A stretch of 64,000 nucleotides of DNA from Suillus spraguei (Eukaryota > Basidiomycota > Agaricomycetes > Boletales > Suillaceae): the NCBI GenBank assembly GCA_016800925.1, contig JABCPU010000211.1, positions 1 through 64,000 of the forward strand, written 5' to 3'. Of the stretch, positions 10,370 to 22,539 are shown one piece after another. How positions within the stretch are numbered: the stretch's first letter is position 1; each line of letters begins with the position of its first letter. Position numbers and translations under genes: made by a program. The notes under the pieces are model-generated. The model searched no databases, was not told the origin of the DNA, and saw only the letters and a list, made by a program, of their open reading frames with translations.

Positions 10370-12330
10370 ACATATCATTCCATATATCTTAAGTGCCGAA
10401 CCCCGGACCCCAGGACCCTGGAGTTGGGACTCATCACCATGTGACAGATATCGATCCACATATTTGATGTGCTGAACCCCGAACTCTGGCACTCGGGAGT
10501 TAGAACAATGTGAGGCAATACAAAGATATTGATTGACACATGTTCAGTGCCGAACCCCGAACTCCGGCACCCGGCACTCGGGACTTGGGCCTTGGAACTT
10601 ATAACAATGTGAAAGATGTCGATGCACATTTTCTATCACTGAACCCCGAACCCCGGCACCCGGGAGTTAGAAACATGTGAGGCAATACCAAGATATTGAT
10701 TTACACGTGGGGAGTGCCGAACCCCGAACTCCAGCTCCCGGCAGTTAGGAATCTGGACTCGGGACTCATGACCATGTGAAAGATATCGATCCACATATTT
10801 AACCACCCAACCCCGAACCCCAGCACCCCAGAGTGAGAACAATGTGAGTCAATACAAAGATATTGATGTACACATGTTGAATGCCGAACCCCGAACTCCG
10901 GCACCCGGCACTCGGGACTCGGGACTTGGTACTCATAACAATGAGACAGATATCGATCCACATATTTTAACACCGACCCCCAAACCCCACCACCCGTGAG
11001 TTAGAACCATGTGAGGCAATACAAAGTTGAGTCCCGAACCCTGAGCTCCGGCGCCCTGGAGTTAGCACAATGTGAGGCAACACCATGATATTGATTTACA
11101 CATGTTGAGTGCCGAACCCCGAGCTCCGGCACCTGGGAGTTAGCACAATGTGAGGCAATACCATGATATGGATTTACACATGTTGAGTGCTGAACCCCGA
11201 GCTCCGGCACCCGGCACTCAGGGATCGGCACTCAACTTGTGTAAATCAATATCATGGTGTTGCCTCACATTGTGCTAACTCCAGGGCGCCGGAGCTCGGG
11301 GTTCGGCACTCAACATGTGTAAATCCATATCATGGTATTGCCTCACATTGTGCTAACTCCCGGGTGCCGGAGCTCAGGGTTCGGCACTCAACATGTGTAA
11401 ATCAATATCATGGTGTTGCCTCACATTGTGCTAACTCCTGGGTGCTGGAGCTCGGGGTTCGGCACTCAACATGTGTAAATCAATATCATGGTGTTGCCTC
11501 ACATTGTGCTAACTCCCGGGTGCCGGAGCTCGGGGTTCAGCAGTCAAAACAATGTGAAAGACCTCGATCCACATATTTTATGTGCCGAACCCCAAACTCC
11601 AGCACCCGGCACTCAGGACTCCAGACTTCCGAGCTCCGGCACCCGGCACTCGGCACTCGGGACTTGGTACTCATAATGTGAAAGATCTTGAGCAACATAT
11701 TGTCAGTGCTGAACCCTGAACCCCGGCACCCAGCACTCGCGACTCGGGACTCAGAACAATGTGAGGCAATAGACACCTATTGATCCACACATTCTAAGTG
11801 CCGAACTCCGAACTCCGAAATCTGGTAGTCTACTATTTAGGGGTTCGCAGTTCGGTACTCGGGCTTTTGCACTTGAGACCGAAAACAATGTTAGGCAATA
11901 AAATGACTTTGATCCACACATTTTTGGTAGATATCTTTTTCATCTCAAATCTTGAATCTCGAGTGCCAAACCCCGAATCCCAAAATCTGGTAGTCTACAA
12001 TTTCGGGGTTCGGTCCTCGGGACTCAGACACATGTCAGGCAACAACAAAACTTTGATCCACACATTTTTGGTAGATGTCTGTTTTGTCTCGAATCTCGAG
12101 TTTCTAGTTTCTAGTTTCAGTACTCTGCACCCACACCCGGCACTCAGCACTAGATGACTCCACACATGGACTTTAAATCTTTCACCTTGTGTGTTGTGTT
12201 TCGGGTGTCCGGGTATCTGGAATTCAGGAAATCTCTAGTTTGCATCTCCAGTTTCGAGTTCCTGGATTCGGGACTTGGCACCTGGCACCCGGCACCTCAA
12301 TTATCGATGAATGTCAGACATGATGAATTC
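10370..12330. repeat. Satellite-like array of GAACCCCGAACTCCGGCACCCGG units
   Basis: Units contain GTGCCGAACCCCGAACTCCGGC, runs of CACTCGGGACTCGG, and AACAATGTGA(A/G)... followed by GATATCGATCCACATATTT or GATATTGATTTACACATGTTG. Spacing of the core word is roughly 80 to 165 bp, with two alternating subtypes. The array degrades toward 12330. No gene is evident; short ORFs here are produced by the repeats. Confidence 0.85.
11227..11538 (-). repeat. Four inverted 78-bp units inside the satellite
   Basis: GGCACTCAAC starts at 11227, 11305, 11383 and 11461, exactly 78 bp apart. These units are the reverse complement of the units immediately to the left (about 11030-11220), so the array flips orientation near 11223. 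A flip in a satellite suggests an inversion or a fold-back event. Confidence 0.85.
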
Positions 12331-12454
12331 AGGTTTTCGTGCTTCAGGGTTTAGATTTTGGTGGTTGATGGTAGGTATATGCACTCATAGGGTGCATGTA
12401 TCCTATGTGTTTGATTCTCTGGTGGCTACATCAGCTGTACGTCTTTATGATACA

Positions 12455-12960
12455 TATCTAGGCCCACCCGTATATGTAATATATTTTACCTCGGCCCACC
12501 TGTCTATGTAAAATTCCCCCACATCAGCCCACCCGTCTATGCAATAAATATTTTACTGCACCCTCGGCCCACCCATCTATGTAATACACCCCACGTCGGC
12601 CCACCCGTATATGTAATATTCTCTCACCTCAGCCCACCCGTATATGTAATATTCTCTCACCTCGGCCCACCTGTATATGTAATATTCTCTTACCTCGGCC
12701 CACCCGTCTATGCAATAATATTTGCCTTGCATCTCTCTTCAGCCCAGCTGTCTATAATATCCTACTCTACATACTACCCAGATGGGCCCACCCATCTCTG
12801 TCGGGGATTATATCCCCCTGGCCCATCCGTCAACATCAGAAATCATGTTTCCCTCGGCCCACCCATCTCCATCGGAAATAATATTCCCCCCGGCCCATCC
12901 GTCAACATCGAGGATATACATAACCTCGGCCCATCATCCGCTGGCCCGTCTTTGACAGGA
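12455..12960. repeat. About 39-bp minisatellite, CTCGGCCCACCCGTATATGT
   Basis: CGGCCCACCCGTNTATGTAATATTC-type units recur from about 12455 to 12745. They continue as diverged GGCCCACCCATC units (with ATCGGAAATAATATTCC) to about 12960. The 109-residue ORF at 12727 is a product of the repeats. There is no gene from 12340 to 13230 that I can support. Confidence 0.8.
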
Positions 12961-13229
12961 TATTATGTGGGTCGGGTGACCCGTATAGTACGGAGTTTGT
13001 CACTGAAGGGGCTCTCGGCACTGCAGTGGTTCTTGTATGTGCCCTTGTTCAGATAAATGACCTGCAAATCAGGATATAGTCAGAAATTGACCTTGGTACT
13101 CTGACAGCCAGTCAATTATAAGCTCGCACACCTTTGGAGTCTGAACTGGGGATGGGCGTTGCCATGGGTAAATTGTCAATTCACTCAGAGCTAGCCTGGG
13201 TAAGCTTTGATAACCACAAAAAATTAACC

Positions 13230-13640
13230 ACAATATGTTCATTTTGTGGAAGTACAGACAAACACGATGACATGCCGAAGATAAGCTCGCTTAGATAACA
13301 TTGACAGAATCCGCTTGGCAAGTCAAAATTTCTGTCTGTAAGAACAGGCAAAGGAGAGGATAGATTCTCTACAAATGCTCATTCAGCTACATCAAATTGA
13401 TTCGAACAAATACACATACCTTCAGGTTGAAAATTCCGACTATGACCATCATAATGCCGAGCGACATTCATTTCTGAAGGCCGAATAAATTAAGACCTAT
13501 CGAATCTCGCATTCACAAATATCATTGCCAAGCTCAATATCACACCCATTCACATAGACACATTGAAAGGGCTATTGAGAATTGTACCAGCTGTCAACAG
13601 TAGGAACATGCGCACATTGCAGAAAAGGTAATGGTCGAAT
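13230..13640 (+). pseudogene. Diverged fragment homologous to the NACHT/NLR remnant at 16880
   Basis: TTCGAACAAATACACATACCTTCAGGTTGAAAATTCCGAC and the following 200 bp match 16985-17190, down to ATTGTACCAGCTGTC. The match includes the part that encodes the N-terminal helical region of the NLR-like remnant. No continuous frame remains. From 13641 to 14259 I see no supported gene. Confidence 0.55.
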
Positions 13641-14259
13641 CAGTACTCACATTATCGACATGAATAATAGAGAGGCAGGTGGTGAACAAATTCCAAATTG
13701 AGAAAGAGCGGGAATTTGGAGATAGTGGCTGCAAAGAAGGGGCTCAGCTGGACGCATGGTACCAGAAACTTCCGCAGGTTCCATTTTCTGGCACCCTGAC
13801 TAACAGGGTCGGAATGGATTTCTCACCAAAATTTTGGTTGATGAACGGCTATGGCACCACAATGCCCACTATTGCCATACTAGTGGGAATTCTATCTTCT
13901 TTCTGCAGCTTCACCTGTTATAAGTAATGCTGCTTCATCAATATTCAAAGTTTATCATTGCTGATTTGTTTCTTTTCCCCCGAAAACATATTTGTAAATC
14001 AATTTCATCACGTGCTTTTACGTTATAAGATTTACCACCATTTGAAAATCAAGCTCAGCGTGTTGTTACACCTCCCGGAACAAAATACATACCTTGCATG
14101 TACAAGACCTTCACAACGCAACTCAGCGGCTAGGTCTTGTACTGACATAATGACTTGGTTCAAATCATTTATCGTAAGTTTTTTCTTCCCTGTGTACTGA
14201 TCATCAACATAAGTTGACCCTTGAGACCATCGCCCAGTCTCTTTGGACTTGCCTGGAGA

Positions 14260-15651
14260 ATGGGAACTAACGGGCACTACGTGGTCCACTATCGGAACAT
14301 TTATTTTGTATCACACCATGGCAGTGATGGTTATCCAGAAGGGCTTGGCTTAAAGGTGCTTAGGCTCATATGACAGCCCAATGCCATCGCAACCTTTTGG
14401 CAGGTGTTTGGAGAGATGCTGGATGGGTTGAAGAACCCTTCGCATTCTCTATTGCTGATAGAAAATGATGATGATTGGGATGTCGAACCCCCCTCTCTGG
14501 AGCGGCCAGGTTATGGATGGATCTACGAGATTGATCTTGATCACAATGTCTTCCACATCGTCGACATGCCATTCTTCTCCTTAGAATGCCTTCCAGATGA
14601 CAAGGCTTTTATCCAATATATCACCGACAATGACTTCTCTGAAGACTCCGCCATCGAAGATCACATCTACCAAGACCATTACGGCCACACAGCTTGCTCA
14701 TTGAGATGCCCCCCTGAGTACAAGTACAAAAAACCCACACCGCCAATTGTCGACAATTCTGACCTCGTAACCTATCAGTTGTTGATGTGCACTGGATCTC
14801 AAGTGGCTTTGAGCGATATGCTCGCCCTGAGCGACATCCTATCTGAAGGCGAACATGTTCGAGTCACATTGCTAGAGGTCATGATTGGGCAGTCCATGTA
14901 TGACTCGGCTGTTGGCAAGGAACTGTACGCCATGGAGCTTTCAAGCGACCACAATCAGATTACAGACAATCAATGGTCAATTGCATGCTTTATGGCTAGC
15001 TTTGCATTTATTCCTCAGATGTTTGATGACTATACGTGCGTTATGCATCCCAGGCTGGAAAGAAGGGAGTTCACATGGGTTCGCGAAGACACCATTGTCT
15101 GCATGGTGACACATCTGTACAACGAGCGATGCCTACAGGAGTCTGTGTCATGCCTAATTGATGAGATCTCGAAGCGGAAGGATAATCCTGGTCACTATTT
15201 TGGAATTGCATTTTCTGTCTTCCATTGTGCAGTCGTCAAAGTCGTGAAAGATGCGCACACAATGATATTCAGCCACATGAGCCCCCTCCAATTTCTACCA
15301 TCATTCCATGCACATTCACCTTCTACGCCAGGCATCACTGCTCTCGCCCGTCTTGGCCATCACATCGACCCTGCACTACTCAAGCATGCTATGGATATCT
15401 GCCATCATTCACGGCGCATGTACCTTAGCATGGAGAAATCACTCGCTCACAGAGCTGGTAGCAGTGATGATGTGCCGTTCATCTGTCCTGGTCCAACACT
15501 TCCTCTTGAGCTTTGGCGAGAGATCGCCTGCTATCTTCCCCTCTACGTCCTCATCTCCCTTGGACTAGTCTCAAGGCTATGTCGTGAAGCAGCCTTGACA
15601 GTGCTCTGCTGTCCCCACCTCTATGACTATCGCCTGGTCTCTGCTCCATGA
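14260..15651 (+). pseudogene. Agaricomycete F-box-like protein with one premature stop
   Basis: A 415-residue frame from 14404 is open to 15651. It ends with LPLELWREIACYLPLYVLISLGLV, an F-box-like helix pair at the C-terminus. The same frame continues upstream to an ATG at 14260 through YVVHYRNIYF and SDGYPEGLG, typical of the start of this basidiomycete family as I remember it. It is broken only by TGA at 14371-14373. CGA to TGA would be a single C-to-T change. Either the protein starts at 14404 without its N-terminal module or the gene is freshly inactivated. The role is unknown; substrate-adaptor function is only suggested by the F-box-like segment. Confidence 0.7.
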
Positions 15652-16078
15652 GAAAGACCAGAGTATCTGCAAAGGAAACACCTCTCTCTGTGTACTGCAT
15701 CTTTTTCCGCTGTACAAGCTGGCATTCCTACTATTGTGGATATTGGAGTGAAATTTAAAAGTATACCATCGAAGAGGATGATTACGCCCCTCGAAGTTGA
15801 TCATTCCTCACTTTATGTGACTTTGTCAATAGATTCCTGATGCCAGGGATGAAAAGCTCCTTCAAATAGCTCTCGTAATGTTTAGCACTACTAGAGACTC
15901 ACATCGGCCCTCTTATACATAAACTAATAAGATTGATGCTGTAACTTGTATGTACACGCCGTCGCAATCAATTGGCAGTGGGCACTGGGACACTCAGACA
16001 GGCGCATAGTACAGTTACTATAGACATGCATGATGAGGACAACCTTACTCGCCAGTGGGTAACAATAGAAGAACCTGC
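15652..16078. other. Intergenic, no feature seen
   Basis: There is no conserved reading frame or clear repeat between the F-box-like gene and the LTR that starts at 16079. Confidence 0.5.
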
Positions 16079-16894
16079 TGTAAAGATACAACCTAGCTTG
16101 GGCTGTAGATAAACCACTGCCTAAACTAGTATGTTAGTCTTGCGCTCCGTCTAGTCTGCTTCACGTGTAAGAACAAGAGCGTTCGACCCTAAAGGGGGAT
16201 GCCTATTTAGTATGGTCAAGTTCGAGTCTAACTTATTTGCGAAACAAGCGACTGAGTCAGCGGTAAGTTGCTGTGGTCAGTGATGATACCGCCAGAACTA
16301 GCATCGTGCGCTGCGGTGCTACCGTCGTCGAGATAAGGTCAGTAACAGTTGCGTCTAGCGAGTGATGTCGAGCGGTGGTCTCAGCGGTAGCGGTAAGGTT
16401 GCGAGCGGTGCAAAGAAACAGTAAAGAAGTCCGCGGTACTTTCAGCGGTAAAGTAGTGACCTATAGTACGTGCAATGGTGTAAAATCAGGTGCTTCTATC
16501 GTGCGGGGTACGCGGTGCTTATATCCTAAATCGTATGTACTCGGAATACTCTAGGTGAGATCAGTAGTGCTGGAGGGTAGTAACCACCGTAAGTAAACAT
16601 AGCGCGAGGCGCTACAGCACGAGGCAACATGTAATAAGGCTTGCCGTGGAATCAGTGATAATGCACATAAAATAAACGATGCACCAAATGGAGCTATGCG
16701 GACACGGCAAGGACATGGGAGGACATCGGTATGTGGAACATGGTGCGGCAGTCGGTACGGTGTGCGGTAAGCGTGGGATGCCGCCGGTTACTGCTAAAGG
16801 GGTAAGAAGGCCATGGACTAGTGGTAACTCCTGTAGACGTGAGACGAGTGTCAAAATATGGGGTTTTAAGCCCAGCGCCAATATGTTCGTTACA
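16079..16894 (-). repeat. Solo LTR, family 3
   Basis: The ends are TGTAAAGATACAACC and ATGTTCGTTACA, the reverse complement of the copies at 30786, 42571 and 49979. The flanking tetranucleotides are CTGC (left) and CCGC (right), a 4-bp TSD with one mismatch. The LTR sits in the NLR-like remnant: its right flank (CCGCTTGGGAAATCAAAA) matches CCGCTTGGCAAGTCAAAA at 13308. No internal retrotransposon sequence is attached. Confidence 0.85.
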
Positions 16895-18470
16895 CCGCTT
16901 GGGAAATCAAAACTTATTTTTGTAAGAACAGGCTTCGAAGGAGATGATAGTTTCTCTATAAATGCTCCTTCAGCTATATCAACTCGATTCGAACAAATAC
17001 ACGTACTTCAGGTTGAAAATTCCGACTGCTCATGACCATCACAAAGCCGGGCGACATCGGTTTCTGGAGGCCGGAGAGATCGAGATGTCGCATTCAGAAA
17101 TGCGAGCTAATTACGGCCAAGCTCGATGCTGCACCTAATGGGTCGAAAGGACTGTCGAAAATTGTACCAGCTGTCGATGGTACATTGGTACTAGGCACGC
17201 GTTTATGCTGATACCGAGACTCGCAATGCGTTGGAGAGTTTGGATGAGGCGTTGACGTCGCTCGCACCAATCTTGATAAATTGCTACACTCCACTGGACC
17301 ATCAGTGGAGGAAGAAGATGTGGGTCCTAATATTAAGAACCGTTACGTTTAGACGATACTCAAGTCATGCAGTGAATGCCAAAATCGATGCAATTTTCAT
17401 GACATACCTGAAGGAGACACAATCTTCTGAATGGCATCTGGGTTATTACAACTTGGACCATTACCTCACCTTCTGGTGTGCCTGGAACAACTCATGATGA
17501 TTTTTCAACCATACCTATGGATGATACAGAGAATAAACACCTCATTTGGCTGCATGGCACCGTTGGCATTGGAAGGTCTGCCGTTGCCTTTACAGTAACT
17601 GAAAAGATGAGAAGTCTTAAAGTGACCGAAGAGACGAATGTTGAAACATGGCTAGCGCTTTTTCTCGCAGAAACACACCAAACAAAAGACAGAATGCACT
17701 CGGATGTCTCTTGCAGGAGATCATACCCATTTGAGCGACATCATGGCCCTCGATTGGGTGGGGCAATCATCTAGTTTCAACAGTTGTCTCCCAGCTGATA
17801 TTTATTTCCTCATACAAAGCTCCGTCATATATGCCACCATCTCTATCCAAAGACGAGATGCAGATATTGATATCCATGCTGCAAAACACTACCGTCACCG
17901 TGGAGTCGGCCTCGAAATTGTATACCACTCTTGAGAACATCAGTGTTCCTTGTTTCCCAAATGCCAGACTGCAATTGCCTTGCCTTGCATTCACCCTCAC
18001 AGAAGTCAAGCAGAGGCCTGATCAAGATGAGCCAGATGTTTCACTTATGATATCAAGGCAGATGGACTACAAGACCAGCAGATCACAACAGAAGAAAAAC
18101 TCGTTTGATAATTGATTCCCACCTGCTTGCTTGGCCGTCCATGGAATGGGTATGATCTCGGGCTGATTAACTTCGCAGACAAGACGCAGCATATAGAAGA
18201 TTGACCCGCGCCTCCATCAGATGACAAACTCAGTGGCTATCCTGGACACAACGACTCGGCTACGTGAGAGTTCAGGCTGATCGTTCGCCTCAGACAGCAT
18301 TTTATTGCACTTTTGCTAGCGCAGCAGTGGGGTGGAGAGTATAAGAGAATCGCTTCGGATAACAATATCATCACACAAGTCAAGGCTGTTGACATGATGG
18401 ATGTCAGGATGCTAGATATATTGTAGCTGGCTATTACCATGGAACACAGGCACGGGCACATCCCAGACCC
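16895..18470 (+). pseudogene. NACHT/NLR-like NTPase remnant
   Basis: The recognisable parts are a helical N-terminus (SLDEALTSLAPIL near 17240, then LLHSTGPSVEEEDVG in another frame) and a P-loop region near 17545 (WLHGTVGIGRSAVAFTV), with the Walker A lysine replaced by arginine. A C-terminal stretch near 18330 (GGEYKRIASDNNIITQV) resembles the tail of a Boletales family I have seen, though I cannot name it firmly. The frames shift repeatedly, so it is not functional. Such STAND proteins act in fungal non-self recognition, but this copy only marks the family. From 18471 to 19085 I see no supported gene. Confidence 0.6.
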
Positions 18471-19077
18471 ACTTCCGGGGGTGTTGTGGCATCCTCTTCA
18501 TGATATGACATGCATACATCTGCTCCCAATGAAAGTTGTGCGGCTGAGCTTGCGACAACCAATCCATGTTGACTAGGAATCTCAGGCGGCAAACCTTTCA
18601 TTTCATCTCAACCCTCTTATTCAGATCCTCATTACCTTACCCCAATAGCTCACTTCGCTAGAATTTTGAAAGATGTTTTAACACTCACTGCAGAAATGAG
18701 AAATTGATCAGAGGATATTCCAAGAGCAACAGGAAGAATAATCAGAGGTAAAATGTACCTAGCTCATAATCTGACGTAAATCAGACCTGTAGCAAAATGT
18801 AAGAGCTCATAGTTGCAAACAGATCATTTTCAGATCATTTTTGAACAATTTCCTGATGACTTTTCCAGATCTTCATGTGCTCGTGAAATATATACTGTCC
18901 CAACACAAATCAGCCCATGTATATGGTGTTCTCGACCATCTGAATACACACTGCTTATTTGAAGGTGAGTTTGTTTAAATATTTCGCTAAGTTCATCTTC
19001 CACTCAAACACACATCAGACGAGAGCAGCTTCGCCATCAACCTAGAGTTGCCTTCGCATTCGACCTTCAGAGCGACA

Positions 19078-19267
19078 ATGCCAGGCCCTTTAGTAAGCTG
19101 TTCTTGTCTTTTGGCTTGCTTACCCGACACTGATGATGCTCTGACCGTGTCCCGCTCTCAGGCAGTGCATTTCTGGTCTGTTAGCTTGCTTACTCAACCC
19201 TGATTATGCTTTGGCTGTGTCCCGCTCTCAGGCAGTGCATTTCTCGTCTGTTGGCTCACTTACTCAC
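19078..19267 (+). repeat. Tandem exon/intron-like repeat of about 70 bp, cut by an LTR
   Basis: ATG at 19078 is followed by GTAAGC, and then TGTCCCGCTCTCAGGCAGTGCATTTCT occurs twice with CTTGCTTACTCAACCCTGATTATGCTYTG between. Each unit ends like a 3' splice site. The third unit is interrupted at 19268 by the LTR, and related sequence resumes right of it (20700-20765, GTCCTGCTCTCAG). It may be a small spliced gene with duplicated exons, or just a tandem repeat. Confidence 0.45.
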
Positions 19268-20648
19268 TGTTACGACCATGCAAAACCGGAGATTAGTAAG
19301 AAGTCCTGGTCTTACATGGGGTTGTACCAGAGGGTTGTAAAGTCAAAGGGGCTTGGCCTCAGCTCGTACGCTGTGCCCCTTACCCAAGTATGTGCCCTTA
19401 ATTTCGGATGAAGTCCAAGGGAGAGTTCTAGTGAAGTCTGGATGGAGGGTCCGGACGAAACCCTAAGGCAGGATAGCTCGACAGAGCTCCGATGGACTTC
19501 CGGATGAGCACGGGAATGCGCCGGAACTATTTCCGGAAGGTAGGGAGTAATGGTAACACTACTGGAACAAGCTCCAAGTAGAACAGATGAAGGATGGACC
19601 ACTGGACAAAGTCCAGGGCAGGATAGGAGCAGAGCTCCAGAGGGAAAGATGATCCATAGATGTCAGAGGATAGGATAGGATGGATCCGGAGGACTAGGGG
19701 TCCGAAGGTCCGGAGCTCAGAGGAGCGGAGGAGCGGAGGAGCGGAGGAGCGGAGGAGCGGAGGAGCGGAGGAGCGGAGGAGCGGAGGAGCGGAGGAGCGG
19801 AGGAGCGGAGGAGCGGAGGAGCGGAGGAGCGGAGGAGCGGAGGAGCGGATGAGCATAGCTCTGTGGATCTTAGAGGAAGTGTTGGCTACTAGAGAGGAGT
19901 AGGTCCGGATATGGTGTAGAGATAGTATAGACTACTCCAGACAAGGTCCGGAATAGAAACAGACAGTATAAGACTACCAAAGGTAGAGTCAGAGGTGAAA
20001 CAGATGATAGACGGAGATGGACGAAGTCCGAAAAGATTATAGGACATAGGATCAAAGCTCCGGCCTAGGGAGTGATCCCATAGGCCTGAGTCGGAAGCTT
20101 ACAAGGGCCGGAGCCCAAGTGCAAGAACGGGAACGGAGTTATATAGACATGATAACAGGATACAGAGTAATCAAAGGAATATACAGAAGTAGGAACAATG
20201 AATCAGACTAAGGTCTGCAGGAGTTGTACTACAAGTTTATATACTGTAGGAGCATGCCGGAGGGTAAGTACGGATAGTCCGAGGCTATGTCTGAAGCATA
20301 CGGAAACACATTAGTAAGTACAGCGGGACATAAGGCTATGAACTCGGAGATGAAGCTCGTATGAAATACTTATCAAGATGGAGGCAGAGATCACCGAGAA
20401 CCGGAAGCACAGAGATACCCAGAAGCCAGAGACACAGGTATATTCTAAAAGGGGTAATGCGCAGGTGTGCAGGAATAGTTCGGATATGGACATGGATCGG
20501 ATATGGACACGGATGGATATGGATTGGAGTGGATGGGTGGATTGGATATGTGAACTGGATTGGATGGGTGGATCAGATGTGTGTAGGTTGGGTGTCTGGA
20601 TGTCCATGGATTGGATTTGATCTAGACCTGAATGTACGGTATATGACA
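19268..20648 (-). repeat. Solo LTR, family 2, with perfect TSD CTCAC
   Basis: The 1,381-bp LTR starts TGTTACGACC and ends GGTATATGACA. CTCAC flanks it on both sides (19263-19267 and 20649-20653). Its end GGTATATGACA equals the reverse-complement start of LTR family 1, so it is a sister family lying in the minus orientation. A truncated copy is at 39253. There is no internal region, so recombination between the two LTRs removed the element. Confidence 0.92.
19721..19848. repeat. Sixteen perfect copies of AGGAGCGG inside the LTR
   Basis: An 8-bp unit is repeated 16 times without error. The related LTR at 39253 has only degenerate versions here (GGAGTGGAAGGGCGGAGG), so the expansion is specific to this copy. 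It opens long artificial frames on both strands. Confidence 0.95.
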
Positions 20649-22317
20649 CTCACCCTGATAATGCGCTGGTCACATCCCACTCCCAACTACTAGTGCGCGT
20701 TCTCATCTTTTGGCTCACTTAATGCCCGACCTTGATGGTGCTCTTGTTGCGTCCTGCTCTCAGAGTATGTGAAGGATCAGTTAATGATGTTTGGGTCTAG
20801 TCCTTGGAAACATTCATATCTCGGGACTTGGCCCACAATCTCTTCCATCTGAAATGGGTCTCTTGGCAGTGTGTTCGCTTTAGAGCGGAGATGCTGAGTG
20901 GGAGTGTGCCGTGTCTGAGATATCGGGGTAGGTTCTCTCATTCATTATTGTTTGTTCTACTCATGGCTGCCAATTTTGCCTCCTTGTCAGCTGTCTCATT
21001 TCCGTGAATTCATTCATGTCCTGGAGACCATCATAAGGTGATGTCGAAGTCCGAGTATCGTCTGGCTAGCGATTTCATTTCCTGTGTTCTTGTCTTTTGG
21101 CTCACTTGCCCGATATTGGCTGCTTGTCACTGTCCAACAACGAGGAGGTGCGTGATTTCAATGCTGGTGGTGCTCTGGCGACGGCGCATTCTCATACGGT
21201 GTGTAACTTATGTTGTCTGTTGAAATGTTCACTGTTTCTTCTGACAACGTCAGAATGAGTTTCTCTGCGACGGCCCAACCCAACAAAGTCATGTTTCGCC
21301 CTCACACAGTATGTGATGTTATCTTCCCAGGTGAATAGCTAAACCAAACTTGTCTCATTGCCTCGTCAGAAAGTGCGTGTTTCCATATCACACATGTGTT
21401 ATGTGGCACGCATTTCCTGTCTTCTAGAAAGTTGAAATGGTAGCTTCGTATTCGTATTCAGATGCTAATCCGATACAATCATGAAATCAGACATGTGGGC
21501 ACTACAAACCAGATAATTCAGTTGTTGGAATAGCACTAGAATTACAGATTCAGACTCTGCAGGAACCAGTGATCCTACCTCGGGTTAGAACCAGAAACGG
21601 GTACTTCTCACTGCTCTGTCACCTCGGGATTTGCATGATTTTCCACCTCTGATTACATACTGGTTATGTCGTCTTTTCGCACCCTGTCCAGACCTGATCA
21701 AATTCTCGTTTCCGCAGTGACTTTAACTCTGTTGCGAGGTCCGCACTTCAGGGCTATGCTTATTTTTAGCAGGCACCCAGGAAGTCGGTCGTTCTTTCCA
21801 TATTCCTCACACCAGTACTTAGTAACAGAATTATAATATGCAAATCGGACATGTATATGACGGTGTCATTCTCAGAGGTTATCGAGCACCGACCACGTGT
21901 AACTTAGCTGTTCGTGTCAAGTCAGATACCTCGTCCCATCGACTCAATCTGTCATTAGTTCGGCTATCCCAAAGATTGTGTCTTCCAACATCAATCATTA
22001 TATCTGGGGCGAAGAATACTGACAATGCTGCATCAAATAATCAAGAACATTGATGAAATGATTGCCTGTTTGAAGGTGTATTATTTACGTTCCTGAGAGA
22101 CCATCAGGTCTCTTGTTCACATGAGCGGGGAGAGGAGGTTGTCAACAACAATCTGGGGCCAGCGCAATTGCGCACAATAGATGAGGTCCAGAACGCAGAG
22201 TAGTATCCGAGCACAACCATCTCCAATGATACTTTCCCAGGGCTACAATATCAAATGACTATGCTGACGCATCGACTATTTGTCATGTCAAATCAATTAC
22301 ATAAGTCAGTTAGGACT
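20649..22317. other. No confident gene; possible exon remnants
   Basis: Short stretches bounded by splice-like signals occur, for example 20766-20930 and a GTAGGTTC...TTGTCAG intron-like stretch near 20929-20999. TTTTGGCTCACTT recurs at 20717 and 21096. I cannot join these into a gene. The segment may belong with the repeats at 19078. Confidence 0.35.
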
Positions 22318-22539
22318 GACACCTGAGATTTAGAAATTGAACATGCCAGGATCAAAACCATCTCTTGCCACATTTTATCGGGAAATCAAATCCGTGCACT
22401 CGGGATGACTCGCATCGCAACTATCTTGTCCTCACTTTTTCGAGGGGGACTGACGTGGCTAAGGTGCTCAACATTCCCATCGCGTTTGCTATCACATATA
22501 TAGTGGGCCACCGAGTATGATATGACTTTCCAGTGAGTC

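Noticed and set aside
11187..11681. Plus-strand frame of 164 residues with repeated HSTCVNQYHG
   Set aside because: It is produced by the 78-bp satellite, whose period is a multiple of three.
11227..12745. Regular repeats that could suggest CRISPR
   Set aside because: The units are contiguous tandem copies without unique spacers, the genome is eukaryotic and no cas gene is present.
19527..19902. Long frames on both strands with RRSGGAEE or SSAPPLLR repeats
   Set aside because: They come only from the 8-bp AGGAGCGG repeat inside an LTR.
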